Below, one piece after another: positions 54,778 through 63,676 of a stretch of DNA of 64,000 nucleotides. The DNA is taken from contig NZ_SMSE01000004.1 of assembly GCF_004354085.1 (NCBI RefSeq), positions 372,001 through 436,000 on the forward strand, given 5' to 3'. Each line of letters starts with the position of its first letter. The first letter of the stretch is position 1. The DNA is from Seongchinamella unica. GTDB taxonomy: Bacteria > Pseudomonadota > Gammaproteobacteria > Pseudomonadales > Halieaceae. Position numbers and translations under genes: made by a program. Below the pieces are notes generated by a model. The model did not search any database. It was not told where the DNA came from and saw only the letters and a program-made list of their open reading frames with translations.

Positions 54778-56442
54778 TCAGTTGCCCTGGTTGGGACTGC
54801 TCAACGCACCGGCGTCGATGGTGAAGCCGCGAATAGTGTGCTTGCGGTCCCAATTCTCGACGGTGATGGGCTTGAAGCGGCCCTTGGGCTCGACCGGGAA
54901 ACGAATCGATTTTCCCGGACGGACATCCAGTTGAAACTCACTTTCGCGGACCACCGGCACACCACTGACGATGACATAGGGAATACCGGTAGTGGGCAGA
55001 CCCTGCTCACCCGACTTGTAGGTGGCGTTGTCCTTCACGGTTTCAGGGTCGAAAATTGTGATGTCGGCGACCATACCTTCCTGGAGTCGGCCTCGCTCCT
55101 GCATTCCCTCAAGGCCGGTCAGGCCCATGTGATAGGCGGGCCAATAGGCCATCTGTGCGATGCTGAACATCAGCGGCACGCCGTTCTCGCGACCCGCGCT
55201 GAGTGTTTTCCCCCGGGTACCTGCCGTCCGCGGATGACCGACGTAATCCTCGGGCGGTAAATCCCAGGAATCGATCCCCTTACCGGACCACATCGCATCG
55301 GAAGCCACGATCATATGCGGCGTACGCAGCCAGTAGGGCAGCCACTCATCCCGTTTCGGGTTGAAGGCAAAAATGGTGCGCCCGGGATCCGCCTTGGAGG
55401 TTTCTTCCCACTCTTCCTGGGTCAGGAACTTGTCCTGCACAGGGTCGTAAATGGTTTCTTCATAGGGTCTGCCGCCAGCGAGGATCTTGAATTTCTCGGG
55501 GGAGAAAAAATCAGCCGAGATCGCCGTCGAAGCTGCGGAATAGGGATAGTGTTCTGACCATACGTTGTAGCCCTGGGCACGCGCTTTCTGCAGCTTTTCC
55601 TCGTTCTCCCACCAGCCGTATTCATTGTTGTGGTTAAGTGAAAACGGCGCGTTCAGGGCCATGGCGTTGGCGAGGAGCTCGCTGGTTCCCAGCGGACCTT
55701 CCGGATTGCTGGGGTTGCCGTGGAAGCGCACATGAGCGCCGAGCAGGCGCCCGTAGTTTGCGGCGACCTCCTGCGTTTTGAACATCTCGAAGGTGGTCAC
55801 ACCCTCACTCATGTAGCCAATGGTGGAGGCAATGCTGAGTGCGCCCTGGCGCAACTCCTCATCCAGGTACCCCAGAATCTGGTTGAGTTGCTCCAGGCTG
55901 CTGCGCGAGACCGACCAGCCGGGCACATTGTCTTTCTCCACGGCCTTGGCGCGCAATTCGAAAACGGAAGTCGCGTCATGCCATCCGCTGGTGTCCACCT
56001 CCGGATCGTGAATTCGCGTCCGGGTCATTTCCTGGCTCACGCCAGTGCCGTAGTTCAGCGGCCAGCCCGACTTGTCCTTCGCCGCGTACCACTCGGCGAC
56101 GTTGATTGCGCCGGCCTCCAGGTCCATCCCCGTGGTCACCCCATCCAGCGCGGCGAGCTTCAGCGAAAGGCCGTCCAGCGCATGGAAGTGCAGGTCGATG
56201 AAGCCGGGCGCCACCACGTGGCCGGTGGCGTCAATGGTATCGTCACCGGTGATTTTCGCGGGGGTAATGATCTCAATCCGGCCGTCCGTGACACCCACGT
56301 TGAACTGGCCGTCGAGCATTGTTTCTGGGTCCATCACCCTACCGTTCAGGATCACGAGGTCATAAGTCTGTGCATATGACGTCACCGCTCCGCCCAATAA
56401 AATCCCCGATATGGCGGCGGTCATACTCTTTAACAACTTCAT
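54778..56442 (-). CDS. Exported D-glutamate-deacylase-family amidohydrolase 1
   Basis: A 554-residue amidohydrolase like D-glutamate deacylases, which cleave N-acyl-D-glutamate to D-glutamate. Starting at ATG 56442, a signal peptide ends near TSYAQTYD, so the enzyme should be periplasmic, unusual for this family. Features: YDLVILNGRVMDPETMLDG, VAPGFIDLHFHALDGLSLKL near 80 (HxH), AALDGVTTGMDLEAGAINVAEWYAA near 98 and GMVADITIFDPETV near 480. It lies 102 bp after its paralogue on the same strand, and the N-terminal cores of the two are very similar. A D-glutamate specificity is inferred from family similarity only. Confidence 0.82.
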   Translation of the reverse strand: MKLLKSMTAAISGILLGGAVTSYAQTYDLVILNGRVMDPETMLDGQFNVGVTDGRIEIITPAKITGDDTIDATGHVVAPGFIDLHFHALDGLSLKLAALDGVTTGMDLEAGAINVAEWYAAKDKSGWPLNYGTGVSQEMTRTRIHDPEVDTSGWHDATSVFELRAKAVEKDNVPGWSVSRSSLEQLNQILGYLDEELRQGALSIASTIGYMSEGVTTFEMFKTQEVAANYGRLLGAHVRFHGNPSNPEGPLGTSELLANAMALNAPFSLNHNNEYGWWENEEKLQKARAQGYNVWSEHYPYSAASTAISADFFSPEKFKILAGGRPYEETIYDPVQDKFLTQEEWEETSKADPGRTIFAFNPKRDEWLPYWLRTPHMIVASDAMWSGKGIDSWDLPPEDYVGHPRTAGTRGKTLSAGRENGVPLMFSIAQMAYWPAYHMGLTGLEGMQERGRLQEGMVADITIFDPETVKDNATYKSGEQGLPTTGIPYVIVSGVPVVRESEFQLDVRPGKSIRFPVEPKGRFKPITVENWDRKHTIRGFTIDAGALSSPNQGN

Positions 56443-56544
56443 TCCTCTGCTCCTTTTTTGCCGGTAGGCGTTGCATTCACTTCTCATTTACCGTGGGGCG
56501 TAGCAAACATAGTTTCCCCGCCCGAACCTCTACTCAAACCAACA

Positions 56545-58188
56545 TCAGTCTTGGGGGGGCTTCGCGCCACCGTCGTCGATGGTGTAGGTCGGGATCACAA
56601 ATTGCCGGGACCAGCTCTCGACGTCGACCGGTTCAAATTTCCCCACTCCCTCAACCGGAAAACGGATCGGCTGGCCGGCCCAGACCTTCTGGAACTTTGA
56701 ATTCTTGACCACAATTTGTCCGTTGACGATGACGTAGGGAATACCGCGTGTCGGACTCCCCTGCTCTCCGGCCTTGTAGGTGGCGGTATCGGTCACCTTT
56801 TTCGGATCGAAAATGGTGATGTCGGCGATCATGCCTTCCTGCATGCGGCCGCGCTCCTGCATCGCCCTCAACCCGGTGTCGCCGAGATGCTTGGCAGGCC
56901 AGTAACTCATCTGGGCCAGGGCAAACATCAGCGGCACGCCCTGCTCACGGCCCATGCGCAGCACCTTGCCCCGCGTGCCCGCCGTACGGGGATGGCCCCG
57001 ATACTCGGTATCCGGCAAGTCCCACGAGTCAATACCTTTGCCGGAGTAGATCGAATCCGAGGCGACTATCATATGGGGCATGCGCAGGAAATAGGGCATC
57101 CACGCCTCGCGGCTGGGATCGAAAGCAAACACTATGCGACCCGGGTCCTCGGTCTTGGTCTTTTCGTACTCCTCCTGGGTCAGGTACTTGTCAGCGATCG
57201 GGTCGTACATGATCTCTTCGTAGGGTCGACCACCACCGAGCAGCGCGATCTTGTCCGGTTGGAAGAACTCCGACGAGATCGAGGTCGAGGCAGCGGTATA
57301 GGGATAGTATTCGGACCACACGTTGTAGCCCTGGGAGCGGGCCTCCTGGAGTTTCTGCTCGTTTTCCCACCAGCCATAGGCATTGTTATGCAACAGGCTC
57401 AGCGGGGCATCGAGGGCGAGGGCATTGGCCAGGATTTCGCTGAAGCCCAGCGTGCCTTCAGGTGTTGCCGGGTTGCCATGAAAACGGACGTGGGCTCCCA
57501 TCGAGCGACCATACCTGGCGCCGAGTTCCTGCGACTTGAACATCTCGAATGTGCTGAGCCCAGGCGCCATGTAGCCGACGGTAGAAGAGATGTTGACCGC
57601 GCCCTGGCGCAGCTCCTCATCCATGATTTTCAGAATCTGGTTGAGTTCCTCCAGGTTGCTCACGCTGTCCTGCCAGCCGCAGGTGCCGTCCGCACAGCCT
57701 TGCGCGCGCAGGGAGCCGAGGATCTTCGGTGCGTCGTACCAGTCATTGATTTCGACTTCCGGATCATGCACGCGCAGCCGGACCCCCTCCTGGCTGACCC
57801 CGGTGCCATAATTAAGCGGCCAGGCGCCATTTTTGGCGTCATACCAGTCAGCGACGTTGATGGCCCCGATCTCCAGATCCATGCCCGTGGTCACGCCATC
57901 CAGCGCCGCCATCTTCAAAGACAGTCCATCGAGGGCGTGGAAGTGAAAGTCGATAAACCCGGGTGCCACGACATGACCCTTGGCGTTTATGGTTTCCTTA
58001 CCCTTGATGGCGTCAGGCGTGATAATCGCGATCCGGCCGTCCTCGACCCCGACATTGAGGGTTGCGTCGAGCATGGATTCAGGGTCCATTACCCGGCCAT
58101 TCAGGATGACCAGGTCATAGGTCTGCGCGAAGGACGGCACCGCACAGCAAGCTATGGCGGTTAATAGGGCTGTTATGACTAACTTCAT
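56545..58188 (-). CDS. Exported D-glutamate-deacylase-family amidohydrolase 2
   Basis: Paralogue of the preceding entry, 547 residues, signal peptide cut near PSFAQTYD. Shared motifs are VAPGFIDFHFHALDGLS, ALDGVTTGMDLEIGAINVADWYDA, LLHNNAYGWWENEQKLQEA near 270 and GMIADITIFDPKKV. It has an extra Cys pair around AQGCADGTCGWQD near 155-167, absent in the other copy, which could form a disulfide, fitting a periplasmic location. Located between the OprB-like porin (51 bp upstream) and paralogue 1, so the three probably form one transcript. Confidence 0.82.
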   Translation of the reverse strand: MKLVITALLTAIACCAVPSFAQTYDLVILNGRVMDPESMLDATLNVGVEDGRIAIITPDAIKGKETINAKGHVVAPGFIDFHFHALDGLSLKMAALDGVTTGMDLEIGAINVADWYDAKNGAWPLNYGTGVSQEGVRLRVHDPEVEINDWYDAPKILGSLRAQGCADGTCGWQDSVSNLEELNQILKIMDEELRQGAVNISSTVGYMAPGLSTFEMFKSQELGARYGRSMGAHVRFHGNPATPEGTLGFSEILANALALDAPLSLLHNNAYGWWENEQKLQEARSQGYNVWSEYYPYTAASTSISSEFFQPDKIALLGGGRPYEEIMYDPIADKYLTQEEYEKTKTEDPGRIVFAFDPSREAWMPYFLRMPHMIVASDSIYSGKGIDSWDLPDTEYRGHPRTAGTRGKVLRMGREQGVPLMFALAQMSYWPAKHLGDTGLRAMQERGRMQEGMIADITIFDPKKVTDTATYKAGEQGSPTRGIPYVIVNGQIVVKNSKFQKVWAGQPIRFPVEGVGKFEPVDVESWSRQFVIPTYTIDDGGAKPPQD

Positions 58189-58239
58189 GCTTCCTTCCTC
58201 TTAAATGAACCAGGATTGCTTTCCCGGAGTGCTTTTTAC

Positions 58240-59583
58240 CTAGAAGACGACGCGTGCCCGCAGGCCAACCACCGTGATCAAATCCTCATCCGGGTTCAAT
58301 GCCGGATCCACCAGTAATTGGATGCTGGGGGTGAGTTCCAGGTCCTGCAGGATCTGCCAGCGGTAGAACACTTCGGCCGTGTACTGGTCGTCGAGTTCGA
58401 CGCCAAATGTATCCTCGTTGGGGCGTCCCCAGTTCAAGCCTATGCCGAGTAATCCAGCACCGCTAACGTCCTGGTCCTGGTAGCCGAAACCGACACTCAG
58501 GGACGCCTCCAGAATGCTGCCGCCATCCTTGGACCAGCCGCCGCGAATAAAGGGCAGGAATTTGTTGTCGGCTGCCCGGGTGAAAGACACGGCCACGCCA
58601 TAACCGGAATCGGTTCCAGCCTCCTCGGCCTCGTCTATCTGCCAGAAGGTGATATGCGTGTTATTGAAGAACAGGTCTTCCCTTTTCGGCGTCCAGTGTA
58701 TGTCTATGTTTTTGATGGTTTCAAAATCATTGAAAAAGGTATCGAAGCCCCTGAAAAAATCGGTCTGGTCAACGTTGGCGTCCGTAATACCGCCAATGAC
58801 ATAGACCGAGTCAGTCACCCAGACGGCGGCCATGGCGCCCATAGCGCCGTCAGGCAAACCGCCGATAGAAGCTGAGCCGGTGGCGAAAACCAGGTTGGAG
58901 AAGCCCGTCCATGGACTGGCCAGAGGATAAGCGTCTATAAACTCCGTGGAGTCGATGAAACCGGCGTAAGTGACCACACGCTGGTCGTTAAAACTCTGTC
59001 GCCAGTATAGGTTGCTGCCCCGTGTGCCCTGGTCGCTGTAACAGCAGTTCATCACCCCCACATAGCCCAATTCAAACCCGTATTCACGGGGTGCGAGATC
59101 ACCATAGGCATGTCGGTTTTCCACTTTGAAGATAAGGCTGCCGGTATCGTTGGTGTCGCCACCGGTCAACAGCCACTTGCCATAGAAACGCAACACCCCG
59201 CCTGCGGCAGAGTCGTCGCCCAGGCTGTCACTCGCTTTAAAACCCAGTGAGTTGTAGTCAATATTGAATTGAATGCCGGTGTTCTGGTGAACCTTTTCCT
59301 TCCACTCTCGCCACGGCTCAAATGGCCTGAGCCCATAAAACGCCGATTTCTCTTCCCTGTTGGAACTCAGCAGGTTGCCAACCGAATCCGGACTGGTGAA
59401 AGCGCCTTCGCGCTGGCTGGAGTCAATTGCCTGTTGATCTTCACCTGACTCAGCGAGCGACAACCCGGGCTGTAGCGTTATCAGTGCCGCTGTCAGGAAC
59501 ACTGCAAACCATCTTGCAGCGCAGCGGCAAAGACCTTCGATTCTGTCCGTAACCGCCAACGGTTCCTCTTTTAACGTGAACAT
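58240..59583 (-). CDS. Outer-membrane porin, OprB family
   Basis: A 447-residue carbohydrate-selective-type porin. The signal sequence lies within a long n-region and ends near SLAESG. GIQFNIDYNSLGFKASDSLG near 104, RQSFNDQRVVTYAGFIDSTEF near 195 and the final strand ending LRARVVF mark it. The ATG at 59583 is preferred to an in-frame TTG three codons earlier. First gene of the putative porin-deacylase operon; it would let the deacylase substrate into the periplasm. Confidence 0.85.
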   Translation of the reverse strand: MFTLKEEPLAVTDRIEGLCRCAARWFAVFLTAALITLQPGLSLAESGEDQQAIDSSQREGAFTSPDSVGNLLSSNREEKSAFYGLRPFEPWREWKEKVHQNTGIQFNIDYNSLGFKASDSLGDDSAAGGVLRFYGKWLLTGGDTNDTGSLIFKVENRHAYGDLAPREYGFELGYVGVMNCCYSDQGTRGSNLYWRQSFNDQRVVTYAGFIDSTEFIDAYPLASPWTGFSNLVFATGSASIGGLPDGAMGAMAAVWVTDSVYVIGGITDANVDQTDFFRGFDTFFNDFETIKNIDIHWTPKREDLFFNNTHITFWQIDEAEEAGTDSGYGVAVSFTRAADNKFLPFIRGGWSKDGGSILEASLSVGFGYQDQDVSGAGLLGIGLNWGRPNEDTFGVELDDQYTAEVFYRWQILQDLELTPSIQLLVDPALNPDEDLITVVGLRARVVF

Positions 59584-59764
59584 AATAGGCAAAGCACTCC
59601 GTTTTCTCGTGCAGATGGATTAGGGGAAACATTATAGGCGCCGCGCGGACAAAGCAAGAGAAGCTCTCGGCTCACTGGCGGGCATTGCTGGTCCTCTCGT
59701 GGACTGTAAAAAACTAGTACTGTGTCGTTTTTTTTTAAGAAGACGATAGAGAGGCGGTCCCACC

Positions 59765-59792
59765 ATCTAGACACCTTAACTACAGTCTAGAT
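59765..59792. promoter_or_regulatory. 8-bp inverted repeat in the OprB-AraC intergenic region
   Basis: Arms ATCTAGAC (59765-59772) and GTCTAGAT (59785-59792) are perfect with a 12-base spacer. It lies in the 360-bp gap between the divergent porin and AraC genes, the expected place for an operator. The same gap also has a T-rich run near 59730 and a 14-base direct repeat (TATGCAMATCTTCC at 59828-59841 and 59892-59905). No factor can be named. Confidence 0.4.
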
Positions 59793-59943
59793 ATAGCAAA
59801 TAGTTTTGCAGGGCGCGCAACATTAAGTATGCACATCTTCCAGCCCGCGAGGTGACTGTTGGCCTGGTGAACGTCGATGGGCTATCTTTACTATGCAAAT
59901 CTTCCGGGTTTGCCATGACACTCAAAGCCCTGGGGGCACAGAG

Positions 59944-60900
59944 ATGACAGAGCACCCGAAAATAATAAACACCTGGCGCAGTGACCATTGCCCGCTATAT
60001 TCACCCAAGGACCTTGGCCTGAATGTGCGTGAAGAAGCCATCGTGCAGTTGCGGCCGGGGGATTTCACAGTGGATGTGTCGGTCGCCAGCTCGGAAAACG
60101 TGAGCCTGGTATCGGTCGCGACCGCTGTGGATTCAGTCGGCGTCACGGTGCTTGACCCGGGCTACACGGCCTTCGCGCTCCCGGTGTCCTGGTCCGGCGA
60201 ATACCTCGTCAACGGCGAGTCGGCCAGTGCGTCCAACCTTTACATGCCCGGCGAGCACGACAGCTTTCACCTGCGCTCCAAAAGCCGCCTGACACAGGGT
60301 GTGATTGTTCCGCGACTGGCCTTCACCTCGACGGTCGCCGCGCTGCGCGGCGTAGACCTCGAGGACGTCGAGCTGAGCGCAAGGGTATTGCGCATGCACC
60401 CCAAGGCGGGAGCAATGATCAGGGCGCGAATCGCAGCAATCCTCAACGAAGTGATGGGCAGCAAACGCCCGCGCCGGACAGCCCTGGAGCTAGAAGAAGA
60501 GATCCTGGGGTTGATGGCCGAGGCCTATGTTGGCGCTCGACAAAGCCCGAGGGGGCGGGTCAGGAGGACAGATCGTATCGTCCGGCTGGCTGAAGAACGG
60601 TTCATGGCCGCCGAGGGTGGGCCGCTATCCCTGGCCGACATCTGCATGGCCGCCGGCGTCAGCAAAAGCGCCGTGTACACGGCGTTTGATCGCGTCTGTG
60701 GTGTGTCGCCATTGGCCTACTTTCACAAACGCCGACTGACCGATGTGCGATCGAAACTTGTCAACGGCGCGCCCAGGCGCGGTTTGGTCAAGCAGACCGC
60801 ACTGGAGGCGGGATTGTCGGAACTCGGCCGCTTCGCGGGGGAATACCGCGAGCTGTTTGGCGAGCTGCCTTCGACAACCCTTAACCGCCAGCCTCCCTAG
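59944..60900 (+). CDS. AraC-family transcriptional regulator
   Basis: A 318-residue regulator. The first ~180 residues form an AraC-binding-like domain (FTVDVSVASSENVSLVSVAT near 42). Two C-terminal helix-turn-helix motifs follow: PLSLADICMAAGVSKSAVYTAFDRVCGVSPLAYFHKRRL near 220-260 and a second around ALEAGLSELGRFAGEYRELFG. ATG 59944 is chosen; the frame is open from 59893. It is divergent from the OprB-deacylase operon and convergent with the TonB receptor, and most likely controls one or both. Confidence 0.88.
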   Translation: MTEHPKIINTWRSDHCPLYSPKDLGLNVREEAIVQLRPGDFTVDVSVASSENVSLVSVATAVDSVGVTVLDPGYTAFALPVSWSGEYLVNGESASASNLYMPGEHDSFHLRSKSRLTQGVIVPRLAFTSTVAALRGVDLEDVELSARVLRMHPKAGAMIRARIAAILNEVMGSKRPRRTALELEEEILGLMAEAYVGARQSPRGRVRRTDRIVRLAEERFMAAEGGPLSLADICMAAGVSKSAVYTAFDRVCGVSPLAYFHKRRLTDVRSKLVNGAPRRGLVKQTALEAGLSELGRFAGEYRELFGELPSTTLNRQPP

Positions 60901-61050
60901 CCTGCGGGCGAGACTATCGACACAACAACCAGCGCGAACATCTGGCCCGAAAAACCACTTCTGTCGCAGTAGACAGTTGGCCGTCACTATCCGAACGTTG
61001 CATCAGTAACAGCGCTGACAACCAAACCGGGCTACCTTTCGAAAGCGCAA

Positions 61051-61093
61051 ATGCCGCTTGACCAGGAAAATCATTTTCCTGGTCAAGCGGCAT
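61051..61093. repeat. 43-bp near-perfect palindrome between convergent genes
   Basis: Arms 61051-61071 and 61073-61093 match at all 21 positions around a single C at 61072; the centre reads AAAAT-C-ATTTT and each arm contains CCGCTTGACCAGG. It stands 24 bases from the end of the TonB receptor gene and 150 after the araC end. There is no T-run outside the stem. A 1-base loop is not usual for a terminator, although U-rich bases within the stem could let it act as one on either strand. Confidence 0.85.
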
Positions 61094-61117
61094 CCTTACG
61101 CCTTGTTCGGGACCGCC

Positions 61118-63388
61118 CTAGAAGAAGTTGTAGGTGACCTCGAGGCCATAGCGCCGACCGGGATTCAGTGGTGAAAAGCTGCCACCCAGGGGCACCCCGC
61201 CCAGATCTGCCGGCAGCGGTGTTATGCCACCAAAGCTGGCCTCGTCCAAGAGGTTGCGTCCATACAGGGAAAACACCCAGTGTCCATCGTTGGAGTACAG
61301 GTCCAACCCGGCGTCGACCATATCGATGTCCTCGGCATAGCCCAGGTTGTTATCGGTATAGGCGTACTCATCGCGGTAAGACCAGGTGGCACGGGAGGTC
61401 AGGTAACCCCAGTCACCGATCGTCAGGTCGTGTGACAGGCCAAGACTCCAGGTGAGCTCCGGTGCACGGGGCAGTTCGAGGGCTTTGTCCCCTCCGTCCA
61501 CCACGCCGTCGCCGTTCAGGTCGAAGCGTACCTTGTCATAGCTGGCATCGGTGTAACCGATGGAGGCCAACAGGATCAGGTTCTCCGTCAGGCTGAAGGT
61601 GCCATCCACCTCGACGCCCCAGATAGTAGTATCCGCAGTATTCTTGATCAGCTGGAGCACGCCGGAGCTCTCGCTCGGCAGGTTGACCTCACGCTGCTGG
61701 TCATCGATCTGGCTGTAGAAAACGGCGGCGTTGAGACGGCCCCAGTCCTGGGTGGACTTGTAGCCGAACTCATAATTGTTTACTTCCTCCTCATCGAAGG
61801 GCCCCGGTGCTTCGGTGGGGTCGGTATTACGCAGGTTGTAGCCACCGGAGCGGTACCCGCGAGTCCAGTGGGCGTACAACTGGCTGTCGTCGTTGAGCAG
61901 GTAAGACACGCCCAGCTTGGGTGCCCAGTTATCCCAGCTCTCGTCATCGACAAAGTCAAACGGGCAGGAGGGGCCATCGACAATATTGCACGGCGAGTTG
62001 ACGTTCAGGTTCAACGAGGCGATCTTCACGTCTTTTTCTTCGGAGCTGTAGTTCACACCGGCGGTCAGGGTCCAACTCTCGTTCAACTCGTAATCGACCT
62101 GGGCAAACACGGTGTAGCTCTCTACCTGGTAATTGCCGCCGCCGTCCTGGGTCAGCGCCGGCGCGACACCGCCGGTAGCAATGCCCAGCAGGTTTCGACG
62201 TTCGTGGTACAGCAGGTCGTGATCGAAGTAAAACCCGCCCACCGTGACATTGGCTCGTTCCGCGAGGTAGCCGTTATAGCGAAGCTCAAAGGTATTCTGC
62301 TCCGAATCCATCCAGGCCGGCGCATGGAAGAGCCACACGGGCTGTGAGTCGATATCGCTCATGGTTTCCGACTGAAATTCACGGTAACCGTAAATGGCGG
62401 TGATGGTACCGTCGCCAAAGTCCACGTCCCGGTTATATTCCGCGGTAAAGAAGTTGGTTTCATTGATCTGAAACCCTTCCTCATCAATCGAGTAATCGAA
62501 GCTGTCCTTGTCAAAATTTTCGGGGGTCCCGGGCACACCCGTTCCCGTCAGGTGTGTCTGTCCTGCGGGTCCGTCACCATCGGCATCGCTGTATTCGTAG
62601 CGCAGGGTCAGCTCATTTCTGTCACCGGGCGTCCACACCAGGGTTCCCCTGGCCATTTTCTGTTCGATGCCGCCATGATCATTGCCGGTCGCCAGGTTTT
62701 CAAACCGGCCCTCGTCATCGTTGTAATACACCACCAGTCGAGCGGCCAGGTTATCGGAGAGCGGACCACCCACGGCGCCCATGAGGTAGGAGTTGGTGCC
62801 ACCTTCCTCGCCAATGTCTGCGGCAACCCTCACCGAGGCTTCCAGTTCGTCACCCGGCTTCTTGTTGTTGATCAATACCGCGCCGCCGGTCACATTACGG
62901 CCGAACAGCGTGCCCTGTGGGCCCCGCAGCACTTCGACGCTCTCCACGTCGAACATGTCAAAAATAACGCCCCAGTTCATCCCCAGGTAAACGCCGTTAC
63001 TGAATACGCCTACCGTCGGGTCGATAGAAGGTATCGAGCTGGCAATACCCAGACCCCGGATTGAGAAGTTGGCGACACCGCGAACGGTTCCGGAATCTTC
63101 CAGTGACACATTGGGCATGCCAACGGACATATTGCTCAGATCCCGGATTTTCAGCGCCTCGACCTGATCCGAGTTGAATGCGGTGACTGACAACGGCACA
63201 TCCTGGGAGCTCTCTTCCCGTTTGCGCGCTGTGACCGTGACTTCCTCCAGCATGGTCGCAGCACTGCCTCGGGGCTGGTCACCCTGCGCCACGGTCGGCA
63301 AGGCCAACCCGGTCAACAGGGTGGCGCCAATGGCAGCGGCAAGCGGCTTCAGGTTGCGCGGTTGCGCGGTTTTCTCGATACCGGTCAT
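61118..63388 (-). CDS. TonB-dependent outer-membrane receptor
   Basis: A 756-residue receptor. Signal peptide ends near TVAQGD; a TonB-box-like MLEEVTVTARKREE follows about residue 46. The plug domain has SQDVPLSVTAFNSDQVEALK and VEVLRGPQGTLFGRNVTGGAVLI near 147-170; barrel strands follow and the C-terminus ends RRYGLEVTYNFF. It is of the broad CirA/FecA-type used for many organic ligands in sphingomonads and marine gammaproteobacteria; the substrate is not readable. Single gene upstream of the right-edge membrane gene. The 288-bp gap between them shows nothing else I can support. Confidence 0.93.
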   Translation of the reverse strand: MTGIEKTAQPRNLKPLAAAIGATLLTGLALPTVAQGDQPRGSAATMLEEVTVTARKREESSQDVPLSVTAFNSDQVEALKIRDLSNMSVGMPNVSLEDSGTVRGVANFSIRGLGIASSIPSIDPTVGVFSNGVYLGMNWGVIFDMFDVESVEVLRGPQGTLFGRNVTGGAVLINNKKPGDELEASVRVAADIGEEGGTNSYLMGAVGGPLSDNLAARLVVYYNDDEGRFENLATGNDHGGIEQKMARGTLVWTPGDRNELTLRYEYSDADGDGPAGQTHLTGTGVPGTPENFDKDSFDYSIDEEGFQINETNFFTAEYNRDVDFGDGTITAIYGYREFQSETMSDIDSQPVWLFHAPAWMDSEQNTFELRYNGYLAERANVTVGGFYFDHDLLYHERRNLLGIATGGVAPALTQDGGGNYQVESYTVFAQVDYELNESWTLTAGVNYSSEEKDVKIASLNLNVNSPCNIVDGPSCPFDFVDDESWDNWAPKLGVSYLLNDDSQLYAHWTRGYRSGGYNLRNTDPTEAPGPFDEEEVNNYEFGYKSTQDWGRLNAAVFYSQIDDQQREVNLPSESSGVLQLIKNTADTTIWGVEVDGTFSLTENLILLASIGYTDASYDKVRFDLNGDGVVDGGDKALELPRAPELTWSLGLSHDLTIGDWGYLTSRATWSYRDEYAYTDNNLGYAEDIDMVDAGLDLYSNDGHWVFSLYGRNLLDEASFGGITPLPADLGGVPLGGSFSPLNPGRRYGLEVTYNFF

Positions 63389-63676
63389 GTTATTTCTCCC
63401 GTCGATTTATAGTTCTGTATAAGTTCTGTAAAAATTTTGCAGCCACAGGTGAACGATTCACTGGGTCTGCTGTCGAATTAACTGCTAGGCCGCATTCCGT
63501 GCGGAATGGCCGACGTCCTGTCGTTATTTCAAATTTCAACCATGCACGATAGTAATCACGGAGTCACCGCATTAATTGTTATTTTGTGTCAACGTATAGA
63601 CATTGCGTGCCATAGCGACCCTTCCCGGGGCAACCCTATCCGGTACGGCGCGCGAAACCCTGAACGCGAACAAGCA

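Noticed and set aside
54740-54778. Hairpin-like GC-rich sequence with a T-run on the plus strand
   Set aside because: The arms GCCGGCC/GGCCGGC are far apart and the T-run faces against the direction of both neighbouring genes; too weak to call a terminator.
56716-58164. 482-codon plus-strand ORF
   Set aside because: Antisense to the second deacylase paralogue; only the minus strand gives a signal peptide and amidohydrolase motifs.
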